Counted from the stretch's first letter, positions 17,948-27,580 are shown. The stretch: 64,000 nucleotides of DNA from Stenotrophomonas sp. SAU14A_NAIMI4_8 (GCF_003086695.1 NZ_CP025999.1:2521680-2585679); one strand, 5' to 3'. The notes: generated from the sequence alone by a model not told the origin. Made by a program: numbers and translations.

Positions 17948-19300
17948 TCAGGAACGCTGGGCGCCGCCGGACAACGCGGCCGCCTCACGGGTGCGCTGCC
18001 GCTGCTGGCGGCGCTCCTCGCTGAAGAAGGGATAGAACACGGTGATGAACAGCACGAACAGGAAGGCGTACTGCACGATGGTTCCCGACGAGCCGTAGAT
18101 CGCCCACAGGCAGTACACCACCGTCAGGCTGGTCAGCGCCCAGAACGCACCGGTGTGCACGATGGTGTGCGAGCGTTCCACCACGAAATAGCAGGCCACG
18201 CAGGAATAGATGTACGGCAGCAGGGTCAGCACCACCGCCGCCGAAGTGATCACATCGAACTGTGCCGACGCGGTTTCCGAGGTGGAGGTGACCAGCACGG
18301 CCAGGGTCATCAGCACCGCCACGATCAGCACGCCCTTCACCGGCACGTCGTCCTTGTTGGTCTTGCTGAAGATGCTGGGGAACAGGCCATCGTCGGACGC
18401 CGCCTTGGCGCTCTGCGCGGTCAGCAGGATCCAGCCACCCAGCGAACCGGCCGCGCCGATGAAGGCGCACAGGCTGACCAGGCCACCGCCCCAGCCGCCC
18501 ACCGCCTTGGCGGCGGCCAGCGCGAACGGCGCATCGGAGGTCTGCAGTTCGGCATTGGGCACCATGCCCATGATCACCGACGAACTGGCGATATAGGCCA
18601 CCGCCGCCAGGAACACGCCGGCCAGGGTGGCGCGGGCCACGTTCTTTTCCGGGTTCTCCACCACGCCGGCGGTCACCGACGCCGATTCCACGCCGATGAA
18701 CGCCCACAGGGTCAGTGCGGCGGCACTGGAAATGGCGCCGAAGTTCGATTCACCCGAAACGTTGTAGGCACCCTTGAAGATGTCCGCATCGAAGAAGAAC
18801 CAGCCAAAGATGGCGATGCCCAGGATCGGCACCAGCGCGAAGCTGGTGGTGACCGTCTGCACCTTGGTCACGAAGGCCGGACCGATCACGTTGGCGAAAC
18901 TCAGTGCCCACACCAGTACCAGCACGGCGATGCAGCGCACCAGCGGCTCGGACAGGATCGGGAAGAAGTAGCTGAAGTAACCCACCGCCGCAATCGGAAT
19001 GGCCACGTTGCCGATCCAGTTGGCGAACCAGTAGATGGTGTTGGTCTGGAAGCCCATGTAAGGCCCGAACCAGTCACGCGCGTAGGCATATGGGCCGCCG
19101 GCCTTGGGCGCCAGCTTGCCAAGCTTGGCGAACACGAACGCCAGCAGCAGCGCCCCGGCGGTGGTGATCAACCAGCCCCAGATCGAGGCGGTACCGATCT
19201 TGGCCAGGCTCGATGGCAACAGGAACACCCCTGAACCCATCATGTTGCCGGCCACGAGGAAGGTGGCACCTACCACCCCGATCTTCTTTTTCTCTGCCAT
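17948..19300 (-). CDS. adiC: Arginine/agmatine antiporter (AdiC-like, APC family)
   Basis: 450 aa with 12 hydrophobic segments. Start at MAEKKKIG, preceded by a GGAGAG-type site. Residues known to bind or gate substrate in E. coli AdiC are all present with a constant shift of three: S23 (GSGVF), Y90 (TIYWFANW), W199 and E205 (LTLWAFIGVESASV) and W290 (GSLGGWILL). It should exchange external arginine for internal agmatine, completing the proton-consuming cycle with the neighbouring decarboxylase. Same strand as the porin gene 78 bases upstream. Confidence 0.88.
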   Translation of the reverse strand: MAEKKKIGVVGATFLVAGNMMGSGVFLLPSSLAKIGTASIWGWLITTAGALLLAFVFAKLGKLAPKAGGPYAYARDWFGPYMGFQTNTIYWFANWIGNVAIPIAAVGYFSYFFPILSEPLVRCIAVLVLVWALSFANVIGPAFVTKVQTVTTSFALVPILGIAIFGWFFFDADIFKGAYNVSGESNFGAISSAAALTLWAFIGVESASVTAGVVENPEKNVARATLAGVFLAAVAYIASSSVIMGMVPNAELQTSDAPFALAAAKAVGGWGGGLVSLCAFIGAAGSLGGWILLTAQSAKAASDDGLFPSIFSKTNKDDVPVKGVLIVAVLMTLAVLVTSTSETASAQFDVITSAAVVLTLLPYIYSCVACYFVVERSHTIVHTGAFWALTSLTVVYCLWAIYGSSGTIVQYAFLFVLFITVFYPFFSEERRQQRQRTREAAALSGGAQRS

Positions 19301-19378
19301 GACACTCTCCTGCACCTGGCACGGGCCCGGCAGCACCGGGCATGGGAACGGATAACGCGTGCGTACCGCCGCTGGCGT

Positions 19379-20830
19379 CTACTTGATGAAGTTGTATTGC
19401 AGGCTGCCCTGCACCCGGACCGTGTCGCCGCGCGCGCCGCTCTGTTGTTCCAGGCGCCCGTACAGCAGCTCCATGCCCATCGTCCACGACGGGGCCGGGC
19501 TCCAGATCAGGTTGAACACGCCGTAGCGGCTCTCGCGGAACGCGTCGGCCGGCAGCGCCGCGTTGCGCTCCAGCGTCAGCTGTCCGTAGATCAGGTTCGA
19601 ACGCCACAGTTCGGACCAGTAGTGGGTGTAGCCGACGAAGCCGCCGCGCACGTCCAGCGCGCGCAGGCGCCCGTCGGCATCCACCACCGCGTCCAGGCCG
19701 GAACCGGTCAGGTCGGCGGTGTAGCGGCTCAGGCCGCGCCCGCCCAGTGCACCGAACAGCAGCAGGTCACGCTCGCCCACCGACGCCGAACCACTCAGCT
19801 GCAAACCACCGGCCATGCGCCGGTCGCGCTCGCCCTCACCGTCGTAGGCCAGGCTGCGCGCCACCGCGCCCAACTGCAGGTGGCCCCAGTCGCGCTCCAC
19901 GCGCGCGGCCACGGTCACGTCCGGCAGCCGGTTGGCAGCAATCACGCTGTCGCTGGCCCCGGCCAGCTCGGTATCCGGGTCTTCGGCGGCCAGCGTCAGC
20001 GTGGTGCCCTTGCCCAGCGCAAAACTGTGGTGGATGCCGGCCACCAGCAGGTAGCCCGCGCCACCCGGGCCGGCGAAGTCCAGGGTGTCGGGCAGGCTGT
20101 CGGCATCCATGAAGCTGGAATAGCCGTAGCCGGCATAGGTGTTGCCCAACTGCCCGTAGGCATGGCGCAACCGGAACTGATAGCCGTCGCTGCTGCCGAA
20201 GAAGTCGTTTTCCAGGTAGAAGCGCAGGTTGCCGTGGGTGGTCGGCCGGCGTGCCTCGAAACTGAAGCGGGTCTGCTTGGCATGCAGGTTGAAGTTGGAC
20301 ACATCGCGGTGGCTGCCGCCGACGGGCATCGACGAGGGAATGAACTGGTCTTCGTCGCCGGCTGCCCGCGAATCGGCAATCGCATCCAGTTTGGCGTAGC
20401 CGCCGATGCGGATCACCGTGTCGGTACCGGGAATGGCGAAGAAGCCCTTCAGGTCAGGATCGGTCGGGCCGGCCGCACTGTCCGGGCGCGAAGCCGCGGT
20501 GGAGGGGTCGGATACCGAATCACGCTGGGGCAGCACGGGTTGCGCGACCCCTGGCACCTGGGTGGCGTGCAGTCCTGCCGCGGTGCGTGCCAGCGCTGGC
20601 GTGGCCGGCTCCGGCCTGGGCAACGGTGCCGACGGCGTTGCCGCAACCGGCGCACTGCCATCGCGCTGCTCCAGCCGGTCCAGACGCTGCTGCAGGCGCT
20701 CCAGCGTCTGCCGCATGCCTTCAATTTCGCGCCGCAGCGCCTGTGCATCATCGGGTGCACCTTCCTGTGCCTGGGCAGGTGCTGCTGCCAGCACCGCCGC
20801 ACACGCCACACTCAGTACCGCAACGCGCAT
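19379..20830 (-). CDS. DcaP-like outer-membrane porin
   Basis: 483 aa from ATG 20830, with GGAGA upstream. A signal peptide (VLAAAPAQAQ) is followed by a coiled coil (ALRREIEGMRQTLERLQQRLDRLEQ), a Pro/Ala linker and a beta-barrel ending in aromatic-terminated strands (VRVQGSLQYNFIK). The architecture matches the DcaP family of trimeric porins, in which the coiled coil reaches into the periplasm. It is the first gene of the row porin, adiC, adiA, CDF, which suggests that it admits the substrate of the antiporter (inference). Confidence 0.85.
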   Translation of the reverse strand: MRVAVLSVACAAVLAAAPAQAQEGAPDDAQALRREIEGMRQTLERLQQRLDRLEQRDGSAPVAATPSAPLPRPEPATPALARTAAGLHATQVPGVAQPVLPQRDSVSDPSTAASRPDSAAGPTDPDLKGFFAIPGTDTVIRIGGYAKLDAIADSRAAGDEDQFIPSSMPVGGSHRDVSNFNLHAKQTRFSFEARRPTTHGNLRFYLENDFFGSSDGYQFRLRHAYGQLGNTYAGYGYSSFMDADSLPDTLDFAGPGGAGYLLVAGIHHSFALGKGTTLTLAAEDPDTELAGASDSVIAANRLPDVTVAARVERDWGHLQLGAVARSLAYDGEGERDRRMAGGLQLSGSASVGERDLLLFGALGGRGLSRYTADLTGSGLDAVVDADGRLRALDVRGGFVGYTHYWSELWRSNLIYGQLTLERNAALPADAFRESRYGVFNLIWSPAPSWTMGMELLYGRLEQQSGARGDTVRVQGSLQYNFIK

Positions 20831-21336
20831 TGCATTCTCCCCAAACGAACGATCGCAGGGCGCTGCCGGCGTGCGCATGGGCGCAGCCAGGTGGACACCC
20901 CACCGCTACTGGAAATGCAGGTACTGCGTTGGCGAGCGCTGACAGCCTGCCCATCGCAGGCAACAGGACGATGACACTGCCCTGCGGCTGTCGACGTCTT
21001 CGCCGCTGCGGCCACGCTGCCGGAGAGGTGGCGGTCGCAGCGGTCTGGGTAACAAGCGCGGAGTGAGAGTGTCGTGAACGGCACGCCGTGGCGCTGCGGA
21101 TTCAGCCACGTGCCAGGAGGTGCGAAATGCGCTGCCGTGCGGGGTTTCATGCACACCAGCGTAGCCAGCGTGTCGCTTTTGGCCTTGATCGCAATCAAGG
21201 CAGAACTCTTGAACCAGGTCACGCTTCATCGGTGACACCGGCAAGGCGACTGCGCCGTCCGCACAGCCGCCGTGTCGCAGAATGCGACAGCACTACCGAC
21301 GTGTGCCGAACCGCGTCGGCACACGTCCCGGCGCCG
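20831..21336. other. Intergenic region upstream of the porin operon
   Basis: 506 bases between two minus-strand genes. Apart from the hairpin at 21299-21326 I find no gene, repeat or recognisable operator. The promoter of the porin-adiC-adiA operon should be here. Confidence 0.4.
21299..21326. terminator. Hairpin downstream of the DsbG-like gene
   Basis: Eleven-base arms ACGTGTGCCGA / TCGGCACACGT around ACCGCG, 10 bases beyond the minus-strand stop. There is no clear T tract, so it may be a SMAG derivative acting as an mRNA end. Confidence 0.55.
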
Positions 21337-22167
21337 TCAGCGCGGGCCCAGCACCGTCTGCAGATCGGTACCCTGCGGCATGCCCGAGCGACGCTGCACC
21401 TGGCCCTGCGCATCCTGGAAGAGGATGCCCGGCGTGCCCTGGAAGCCCAGTTTGATCATCAGTTCCTGGTTGGCATTGAGCTTGCCGGCCAGTTCGGGGC
21501 TGATCGTGGCCACCGGCTTGATGCCGCCCTGCTCGAACTGGTGTTCGTTCTGCAGCAGTGCGGCGCTGGGGTCACGCGCGGACAGAATGGCGGCGGCCTT
21601 GGCCGGGCTGTCCTCACGGATCACGCCCACCAGCACGTGGCGCAGCTGCACCTTGCCGGTATCCACCCACGGCCGTGCCGCTTCCCAGAACTTGTGGCAG
21701 TACGGGCAGTTGGCATCACTGAAGGTGTAGACCACACGCGGCGCGTCGGCCTTGCCATCGCGCACCCAGGCGCTGCCTTCCAGATCCTTCCAGATGCGTT
21801 CGGACATCGGGCCGGCCACCAGCTTTTCCACCTTGTCGGCGGCCACTTCGTTGCCCTGCGCGTCGAACAGGCTGCCGACCAGCACGTTCTTGCCATCGGC
21901 CGTCACGTAAGCGGCCGCCGGCTGCTGGCCATTGACCACGCCGGCAAAGCCACGCAGGCCACCGGGCGCATCGAACTCGGCCACGACCTGGAAGCCGTGC
22001 TTCTCGATGCCCTGCAGCACCGCCGGGCGATCGCCCTTGGCTGCGGCGGCTGTCGGCTGGGCTTCCGCCTTGCCCTGCGGGGTCTGCGCCTGGCTGCAGG
22101 CAGCCAGCGCCAGCAGTGCCGGCAGGATCAGGGCCTTGTGCGCAACGCGCGGGGAAATGGACAGCAT
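21337..22167 (-). CDS. DsbG/DsbC-like periplasmic thiol isomerase, probable lipoprotein
   Basis: 276 aa. Signal peptide with lipobox-like LLALAAC. N-terminal dimerisation-type region (VLQGIEKHGFQVVAEFDAPGGLRGFAGVVNGQQPAAAYVTADGKNV split across strands), then a thioredoxin fold with the active site CPYC (YTFSDANCPYCHKFWEAARP) and cis-Pro region GFQGTPGILF. This is the layout of DsbG/DsbC, which correct or protect periplasmic cysteines. It lies 30 bases downstream of a TlpA-like gene on the same strand, which may supply its electrons (inference). Confidence 0.85.
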   Translation of the reverse strand: MLSISPRVAHKALILPALLALAACSQAQTPQGKAEAQPTAAAAKGDRPAVLQGIEKHGFQVVAEFDAPGGLRGFAGVVNGQQPAAAYVTADGKNVLVGSLFDAQGNEVAADKVEKLVAGPMSERIWKDLEGSAWVRDGKADAPRVVYTFSDANCPYCHKFWEAARPWVDTGKVQLRHVLVGVIREDSPAKAAAILSARDPSAALLQNEHQFEQGGIKPVATISPELAGKLNANQELMIKLGFQGTPGILFQDAQGQVQRRSGMPQGTDLQTVLGPR

Positions 22168-22197
22168 GGGAACTCCGGAATGAAATGCCGGGGCAGG

Positions 22198-23001
22198 CTA
22201 CCGCAGCCGGCGCAGTTTGTGTTCAAGGCCGGCGGCGGTCAGTTCACCCAGGTGCAGCTCCTGCAGGCGCCCCTGCGCATCGAAGAACAGCGTGGACGGG
22301 TACGCCTTCACCCCCAGCACCGTGGACGCCTCGGACGCTTCATCCAGCAGCACGTTGTCCAGCGCCAGACCATTGGCGGACAGGAATGCCTGCACGTCCC
22401 CGGTGGTTTCACCCTGGTTGACGAAGGCGAACTGGATCTGTGGATGCGCCTGCTGCGCCTGGGCCAGGACCGGCATCTCGCGCCGGCATGGGCCGCACCA
22501 GGTCGCCCACAGGTTCAGCACCAGCGGGCGCCCCTGGAACTGCTGCAGCGCCTGTGGCTGCCCGTGCAGATCCACCGTCTGCACCGCTGGCAGCGGCATG
22601 TGTGCGGCCTGCCACTGCGACAGCGCGATGCCGCCGCCCGCCCACAACAACACACCCAGGGCCGCACTGCTGAACACCGGCAGGCGCAGGCGCGGATGCC
22701 GGCGCAGCGCCCACGGCCCCCAGCCAGCGCCTGACAGCAGCGCCACGGGGACCGAGTAGCCGCCATCGGCAATCTGCAGCACCGACCACGGTGACGGCCG
22801 ATACAGTTCGAAGTTCAACGCGACGAACGCCAAGCGCCCGCAGAGCAGGCCCAACAGCAGCATGTCCAGCACCACGCTGGCCGGCGCCGGCGCCGCATCG
22901 CCGGCCGTGGCGCGCGGCCACAACCGGGCCAGGCCCATCGCTGCCAACAAGGCCAGCACGATCAGAATCACCGGCATCGGCACCGGCCCTACACTCGACA
23001 T
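22198..23001 (-). CDS. Membrane-anchored TlpA-like thioredoxin with an Lgt-like N-terminal membrane domain
   Basis: 267 aa. Residues about 1-125 form several membrane helices including CGRLAFVALNFELYRP and SVLQIADGGYSVPVALLSG, which resemble the GGR and GGM(S) regions of prolipoprotein diacylglyceryl transferase but without its full length. Residues about 135-267 are a periplasmic thioredoxin with W-C-G-P-C (LWATWCGPCRREMPVLAQ) and cis-Pro KAYPSTLFF. Probably a periplasmic disulfide reductant cotranscribed with the DsbG-like gene. The N-terminal part is unlikely to be an active Lgt. Confidence 0.8.
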   Translation of the reverse strand: MSSVGPVPMPVILIVLALLAAMGLARLWPRATAGDAAPAPASVVLDMLLLGLLCGRLAFVALNFELYRPSPWSVLQIADGGYSVPVALLSGAGWGPWALRRHPRLRLPVFSSAALGVLLWAGGGIALSQWQAAHMPLPAVQTVDLHGQPQALQQFQGRPLVLNLWATWCGPCRREMPVLAQAQQAHPQIQFAFVNQGETTGDVQAFLSANGLALDNVLLDEASEASTVLGVKAYPSTLFFDAQGRLQELHLGELTAAGLEHKLRRLR

Positions 23002-23078
23002 ACGCCACTCAATCCGTTACAGCACACTGCATGTTCAAAGCCGCCCGCTGCAAAGGCAAGGGGCGGCCGGGCTGCGGG

Positions 23079-24149
23079 TCAGGCGGCATCGCGCCGCATC
23101 TGCAGTTCCGGCGATGGCCGCAGCCCGCGCACGGTGGCCGTGGCCGCAGCCACCGCGGCACGCTCGCGCTGCTTGTTGCAGCTCACGTGGCGCCGATAGT
23201 TGGCCGGTGTCATCCCGATGATGCGCAGGAACAGGCGGCGGAACGCGCTCTGGTCGGCATAGCCCACGCCCCAGGCGACCTCATCTATGCTGGCGCCCTG
23301 TTGCAGCATGGCCTGCGCCTTGGCAATGCGCAGCCGCTGGCAATATTCGATGGGACGCAGGCCGGTGGCCTTCAGGAAGCGCCGCTGCAGGGTGCGCGGC
23401 TCCAGCCCGGACATTTCACAGATGCTGGTGAGGGTGGCGCCGCGCGCTGCGGTGGTGTGCAGCCAGCGTTGCGCCTTCAGCACATCGCGGTCGCCATGGG
23501 CGAAGTTCGCACTGAAGCGTTCCAGATCCTGCTGGATCGCCACCGGCACGCTGATGCCCAGCTGTGCGGCCACCTCGCTGGCCACGCCCTGCCCATGCAG
23601 CCGGTACAGCAGGCGCAGCCCCATGAAACGCCAGGCCTGGCTGCCGCCCACCGTCAACACATCGCCATCGTCCACCAGCGCGCGCTCACTGGGGGCCCAG
23701 CTGGACGGTTGGCCCTGCAGCCCGGGATAGCGGCTCAGGTCCGGACCGGACACGGTGCGCCCGGCCAGCAGCCCGGCACGGGCCAGCACACCCACGCCAT
23801 CGCCGGCGGCCGCCAGCAGGCTGCCACCGTCGTAATGTGCCCGCAGCCAGTCCAGCAGCACATCTTCGGTACGCAGCGCGGCCCCGGGGCTGACCAGGGT
23901 CGGCAAGGCGATGACCGCAGGAATGGCCGCATCCAGCATGTCCGCACCCGCCAGCCGATGCACACCGCTGTTGCTGGCCGGAACGATCCAGCGCGTGATC
24001 AGCACCCGCGGGAAGGGGCGCTTCTTCTGCTGGGCCAGGCGATTGGCAACATGCGCCATCTCGGCAAGGACCGACGCCGCCGAGGGGTCACCGCCCGGGT
24101 ACTCCACCACTGCAACCTCCACGAATCCTTCGCTATTGAGTGCGTCCAC
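23079..24149 (-). CDS. GlxA-family AraC-type transcriptional regulator
   Basis: 356 aa. The N-terminal half is a DJ-1/PfpI-like domain (VAVVEYPGGD, LLAAAGDGVGVLARAGLLAGRTVS) and the C-terminal half an AraC pair of helix-turn-helices (LTSICEMSGLEPRTLQRRFLKATGLRPIEYCQRLRIAKAQ split over both motifs, then IDEVAWGVGYADQSAFRRLF). Such regulators respond to small amines or amino-acid derivatives. It is divergent from the MerR-copper operon with about 180 bases between and has no other partner, so its target is not evident. Confidence 0.88.
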   Translation of the reverse strand: MDALNSEGFVEVAVVEYPGGDPSAASVLAEMAHVANRLAQQKKRPFPRVLITRWIVPASNSGVHRLAGADMLDAAIPAVIALPTLVSPGAALRTEDVLLDWLRAHYDGGSLLAAAGDGVGVLARAGLLAGRTVSGPDLSRYPGLQGQPSSWAPSERALVDDGDVLTVGGSQAWRFMGLRLLYRLHGQGVASEVAAQLGISVPVAIQQDLERFSANFAHGDRDVLKAQRWLHTTAARGATLTSICEMSGLEPRTLQRRFLKATGLRPIEYCQRLRIAKAQAMLQQGASIDEVAWGVGYADQSAFRRLFLRIIGMTPANYRRHVSCNKQRERAAVAAATATVRGLRPSPELQMRRDAA

Positions 24150-24269
24150 AGCCCTTCCTCCGTTCGTTCAGGCCATCCAGCGGCCGGTGCAGACGAAGGG
24201 TAGGAACCGCCCCGGAGCGGGGGCTATGAAGAAAGTTGCAAATATCCCTGATGAGCGGCTTCCGTTCAC

Positions 24270-24306
24270 AACCCTTGACTCTGGACCAGACTCAAGGGTT
24301 CACAAT
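24270..24306 (+). promoter_or_regulatory. MerR-type promoter with symmetric operator
   Basis: Perfect 9-base arms AACCCTTGA (24270-24278) and TCAAGGGTT (24292-24300) flank an inner dyad TCTGG-A-CCAGA. A -35 TTGACT at 24275-24280 lies inside the left arm; 19-20 bases on comes a weak -10 (TCACAA/CACAAT, 24300-24306). The over-long spacer and a dyad between -35 and -10 are the hallmark of MerR/CueR promoters. It lies just ahead of the regulator gene, so the system is autoregulated. Confidence 0.85.
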
Positions 24307-24332
24307 GGCCGCAGATTCCACGGGAGTGCGCC

Positions 24333-24731
24333 ATGAACATCGGGCAGCTGGCACGCGAAGCAGGCGTGCCGATCGACACCGTCCGCTATTACGAGCGGCA
24401 GCACCTGCTGCCCACCGCAGCGCGGTCGGCCGGCGGCTATCGCATCTTCGGCCAGCAGGACCTGCGCCGGCTGCGCTTCATCCGCCGCGCCAAGGCGCTG
24501 GGGTTCAGCCTGGAAGAAATCGCCGAGCTGCTGGCCCTGAGCGACCGCCATGCGCAGGACATGGGCAGCGTGCGCGATACCGCACGGGCGCGGCTGGCCG
24601 ATATCGAACAGCGCATGGTCGAACTGCAACGCATGCAGGCCGCGCTGTCACAGCTGGTGGACGCCTGCCCCGGCCACGGCGCGCTTGAACAGTGCCCGAT
24701 CCTGGCCGCGCTGACCGAGGACAACGCATGA
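24333..24731 (+). CDS. MerR-family metal-responsive regulator (CueR-like)
   Basis: 132 aa. Residues 1-70 are the MerR winged helix ([61 protein letters not shown]), then the dimerisation helix, then a metal-binding loop with two cysteines eight residues apart ([10 protein letters not shown]), the CueR/CadR pattern. With the copper-type ATPase directly downstream (ATGA overlap), Cu(I) is the likely inducer. It would twist the symmetric promoter at 24270-24306 to activate both genes. Confidence 0.88.
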   Translation: MNIGQLAREAGVPIDTVRYYERQHLLPTAARSAGGYRIFGQQDLRRLRFIRRAKALGFSLEEIAELLALSDRHAQDMGSVRDTARARLADIEQRMVELQRMQAALSQLVDACPGHGALEQCPILAALTEDNA

Positions 24732-27103
24732 GCAGCACGCATACCGGCCCCGCGCACGACCACAACGCGCCCGCGGCCAAGGCCAGTTGCTGCGGCGGCT
24801 CGAAGAAGACCGCCAACACGGTGAAGGACCTGGTCTGCGGCATGGACGTCGACCCCGCCACCACCCCACACCACGCCCAGCACCAGGGCACGGCCTACCA
24901 CTTCTGCAGCGGCGGCTGCCGGCAGAAGTTCCTGGCCGATCCGCAGCGCTATCTGGACCCGGCTTCGCATGTGGCGCCCCCCGTGCCGGCGGGCACGCTG
25001 TACACCTGCCCGATGGATCCGGAAATCGTGCAGGAAGGCCCCGGCACCTGCCCGATCTGCGGCATGGCGCTGGAACCAATGATGCCCAGCCTGGACGACG
25101 GCGAGAACCCGGAGCTTACCGACTTCCGCCGCCGCTTCTGGGTGTCGCTGCCGCTGAGCATGGCCACGATGGCGCTGGCGATGCTGGCGATGACGCCCCT
25201 GCTGCACGCGCTGTCGCCCACCGTGCGGGTATTGATCGAAGGCGCGCTGGCCACGCCGGTGGTGCTGTGGGCCGGCTGGCCGTTCCTGCAGCGCTGGGCG
25301 CAGTCGATCCGCAACCGCAGCCCGAACATGTGGACCCTGATCGGCACCGGCGTGATCGCCGCTTACGGCTACAGCGTGGTCGCCACCGTGGCCCCGGGCC
25401 TGTTCCCGCCCTCGTTCCAGCAGCATGGGCACGTGGGCGTGTACTTCGAAGCCGCGGCGGTGATCATTTCGCTCACCCTGCTGGGCCAGTTGATGGAACT
25501 GCGTGCCCGTGCCCGCACCTCGGCCGCGATCAAGGCGCTGCTGGGCCTGGCGCCGAAAACGGCGCGGCGCATCGACGCCGACGGCAGCGAACACGACGTG
25601 GAATTGAGCGCTGTGAAGGCCGGCGACCGCCTGCGCGTTCGCCCCGGCGAGAAGGTGCCGGTGGATGGCCGCGTGCTGGAAGGTCGCTCCACGCTGGACG
25701 AATCGATGCTGACCGGCGAACCGGTGCCTGTCAGCAAGCAGGCGGGCGACAGTGTGATTGGCGCCACGTTGAACGGCTCGGGCGCGCTGGTGATCGAGGC
25801 CGAGCGTGTGGGCGATGACAGCACGCTGGCGCAGATCGTGCAGCTGGTGGCGCAGGCACAGCGCTCGCGCGCGCCGATGCAGCGCATGGCGGACAAGGTT
25901 GCCTATTGGTTCGTGCTGGCGGTGCTGGCGGTGGCCGTGTTGACGCTGTTCGGCTGGGGTCTGTTCGGACCGGAGCCGTCGTGGACCCATGGCGTGCTGA
26001 GTGCGGTGGCGGTGCTGATCATTGCCTGCCCCTGTGCGCTGGGCTTGGCCACACCGATGTCGATCATGGTGGCCACCGGTCGCGCTGCGCAGCACGGCGT
26101 GCTGTTCCGCGACGCCGAGGCCATCGAGGCCCTGGTGAAGGTCGATACGCTGGTGGTGGACAAGACCGGCACGCTTACCGAAGGTCGCCCGGCGTTCGAC
26201 ACGGTGCATGCCGCCGACGGCCACGCACCCGACCAGGTACTGCACTGGGCCGCCAGCCTGGACCAGGGCAGCGAGCATCCGCTGGCCGCGGCCATCGTGG
26301 CCGAAGCACGCCTGCGCACGATGGAACTGCTGCCCGTGCAGGACTTTGATTCGATCACCGGGCTGGGTGTGGTCGGCCGCGTTGAGGGGCGCCAACTGTG
26401 GCTGGGCAACACCGCGCTGATGGGCGAACACGGCATCGATGTGACGCCGCTGCAGGACACCGCCGACGCCCTGCGCCGACGCGGTGCCAGCGTGATGTAT
26501 CTGGCGGCGGACGGGCAACTGGCCGGCCTGCTGTCGGTGGCCGACCCAATCAAGCCCACCACGGCCGAAGCGATCGCGGCGCTGCGCCAGGATGGCCTGC
26601 GCATCATCATGGCCACCGGCGATGGCCTGCTGACCGCACAGGCCGTGGCCAGCACGCTGGGCCTGGACGAGGTACACGGCGAAACGCGCCCGGCTGACAA
26701 GGCCGCGCTGGTGGAGCAGCTGCAGGCGCAGGGCCGCACGGTGGCGATGGCCGGCGACGGCATCAACGACGCGCCGGCCCTGGCCAGCGCCGCCGTCGGC
26801 ATTGCCATGGGCACCGGCACCGATGTGGCCATGTCCAGTGCACAGGTCACGCTGGTGAAGGGCGATCTGCGCGGCATCCTGCGTGCGCGCCAGTTGTCGC
26901 GTGCAGCCGTGCGCAACATGCGGCAGAACCTGGGCTTCGCCTTCCTCTACAACGGCCTGGGCATTCCGGTGGCTGCCGGCGTGCTGGTGCCCTGGGGCAT
27001 TTCGCTGTCGCCGATGCTGGCTGCGGTGGCGATGAGCCTGAGTTCGGTTTCGGTGATCAGCAACGCGCTGCGCCTGCGCGCACAGCGTCTGCCGGGTGGC
27101 TGA
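24728..27103 (+). CDS. Copper-type P1B ATPase with YHS and HMBD metal-binding domains
   Basis: 791 aa from the ATG overlapping the regulator's stop. The N-terminus has no HMA ferredoxin-like domain. Instead there is a His/Cys-rich start (CCGG, 21-24), a YHS domain ([10 protein letters not shown] to [10 protein letters not shown], about 34-76) and a heavy-metal-binding motif (YTCPMDPEI to [10 protein letters not shown], 92-117). The ATPase core follows with TGEP, ion-binding CPC ([11 protein letters not shown], about 433), phosphorylated D478 in DKTGT, SEHPLA and [10 protein letters not shown]. It should export Cu(I) (possibly Ag(I)) from the cytoplasm. Second gene of the MerR operon. Confidence 0.92.
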   Translation: MSSTHTGPAHDHNAPAAKASCCGGSKKTANTVKDLVCGMDVDPATTPHHAQHQGTAYHFCSGGCRQKFLADPQRYLDPASHVAPPVPAGTLYTCPMDPEIVQEGPGTCPICGMALEPMMPSLDDGENPELTDFRRRFWVSLPLSMATMALAMLAMTPLLHALSPTVRVLIEGALATPVVLWAGWPFLQRWAQSIRNRSPNMWTLIGTGVIAAYGYSVVATVAPGLFPPSFQQHGHVGVYFEAAAVIISLTLLGQLMELRARARTSAAIKALLGLAPKTARRIDADGSEHDVELSAVKAGDRLRVRPGEKVPVDGRVLEGRSTLDESMLTGEPVPVSKQAGDSVIGATLNGSGALVIEAERVGDDSTLAQIVQLVAQAQRSRAPMQRMADKVAYWFVLAVLAVAVLTLFGWGLFGPEPSWTHGVLSAVAVLIIACPCALGLATPMSIMVATGRAAQHGVLFRDAEAIEALVKVDTLVVDKTGTLTEGRPAFDTVHAADGHAPDQVLHWAASLDQGSEHPLAAAIVAEARLRTMELLPVQDFDSITGLGVVGRVEGRQLWLGNTALMGEHGIDVTPLQDTADALRRRGASVMYLAADGQLAGLLSVADPIKPTTAEAIAALRQDGLRIIMATGDGLLTAQAVASTLGLDEVHGETRPADKAALVEQLQAQGRTVAMAGDGINDAPALASAAVGIAMGTGTDVAMSSAQVTLVKGDLRGILRARQLSRAAVRNMRQNLGFAFLYNGLGIPVAAGVLVPWGISLSPMLAAVAMSLSSVSVISNALRLRAQRLPGG

Positions 27104-27145
27104 CACGGGCGTCGTAAACGACGTGAAGAAAAGTGCAACAAACGC

Positions 27146-27174
27146 TTGCCAACCCCCGGGGGCACAGCTATTAT
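27146..27174 (+). promoter_or_regulatory. Sigma-70 promoter of the tRNA cluster
   Basis: TTGCCA at 27146-27151, 17-base spacer, TATTAT at 27169-27174, 18 bases before the first tRNA-Ala. Confidence 0.75.
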
Positions 27175-27192
27175 TTCGCTCCTCAGCGACGT

Positions 27193-27268
27193 GGGGCCAT
27201 AGCTCAGCTGGGAGAGCGCCTGCATGGCATGCAGGAGGTCAGCGGTTCGATCCCGCTTGGCTCCACCA
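27193..27268 (+). tRNA. tRNA-Ala (GGC), copy 1
   Basis: 76 nt with encoded CCA. Acceptor GGGGCCA/TGGCTCC, anticodon stem CCTGC/GCAGG with loop ATGGCAT (anticodon GGC), T loop TTCGATC. Near-identical to the E. coli tRNA-Ala(GGC). Confidence 0.97.
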
Positions 27269-27321
27269 AACTTTCGGCATTAGGCCGTCGAAAGGTCGCA
27301 AAGAACATTGATGAGATCTGC

Positions 27322-27397
27322 GTCCCCATCGTCTAGAGGCCTAGGACATCACCCTTTCACGGTGGCGACCGGGGTTCGAATCCCCGTGGGGACGCCA
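27322..27397 (+). tRNA. tRNA-Glu (TTC), copy 1
   Basis: 76 nt with encoded CCA. Acceptor GTCCCCA/TGGGGAC, anticodon loop CTTTCAC (anticodon TTC), T arm CGGGGTTCGAATCCCCG. Confidence 0.97.
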
Positions 27398-27416
27398 ACT
27401 CATCACGAACAATCAG

Positions 27417-27443
27417 GACCCGGCCGATAACCGGGTCTTTTTT
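27417..27443 (+). terminator. Intrinsic terminator after the first tRNA pair
   Basis: GACCCGG / CCGGGTC stem followed by six T. It separates the first tRNA-Ala/Glu pair from the next two, which have their own promoter. Confidence 0.85.
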
Positions 27444-27534
27444 GTTCACCGCCCACCGGCGTTCAGGTTGTGGCGTTGCGGATCCCCTGCCCTCGCGGCC
27501 TGGCGGAACCCAACGAAGAAAGCGAAAAAAAAGC

Positions 27535-27563
27535 TTCCACAAAGGTGAATACGTTGGTAAGAT
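27535..27563 (+). promoter_or_regulatory. Probable second promoter in the tRNA cluster
   Basis: TTCCAC at 27535-27540, 17-base spacer, TAAGAT at 27558-27563, ending 17 bases before the second tRNA-Ala. The A-rich stretch just upstream resembles an UP element. Confidence 0.55.
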
Positions 27564-27580
27564 AGGCGGCTCGGTAACAC

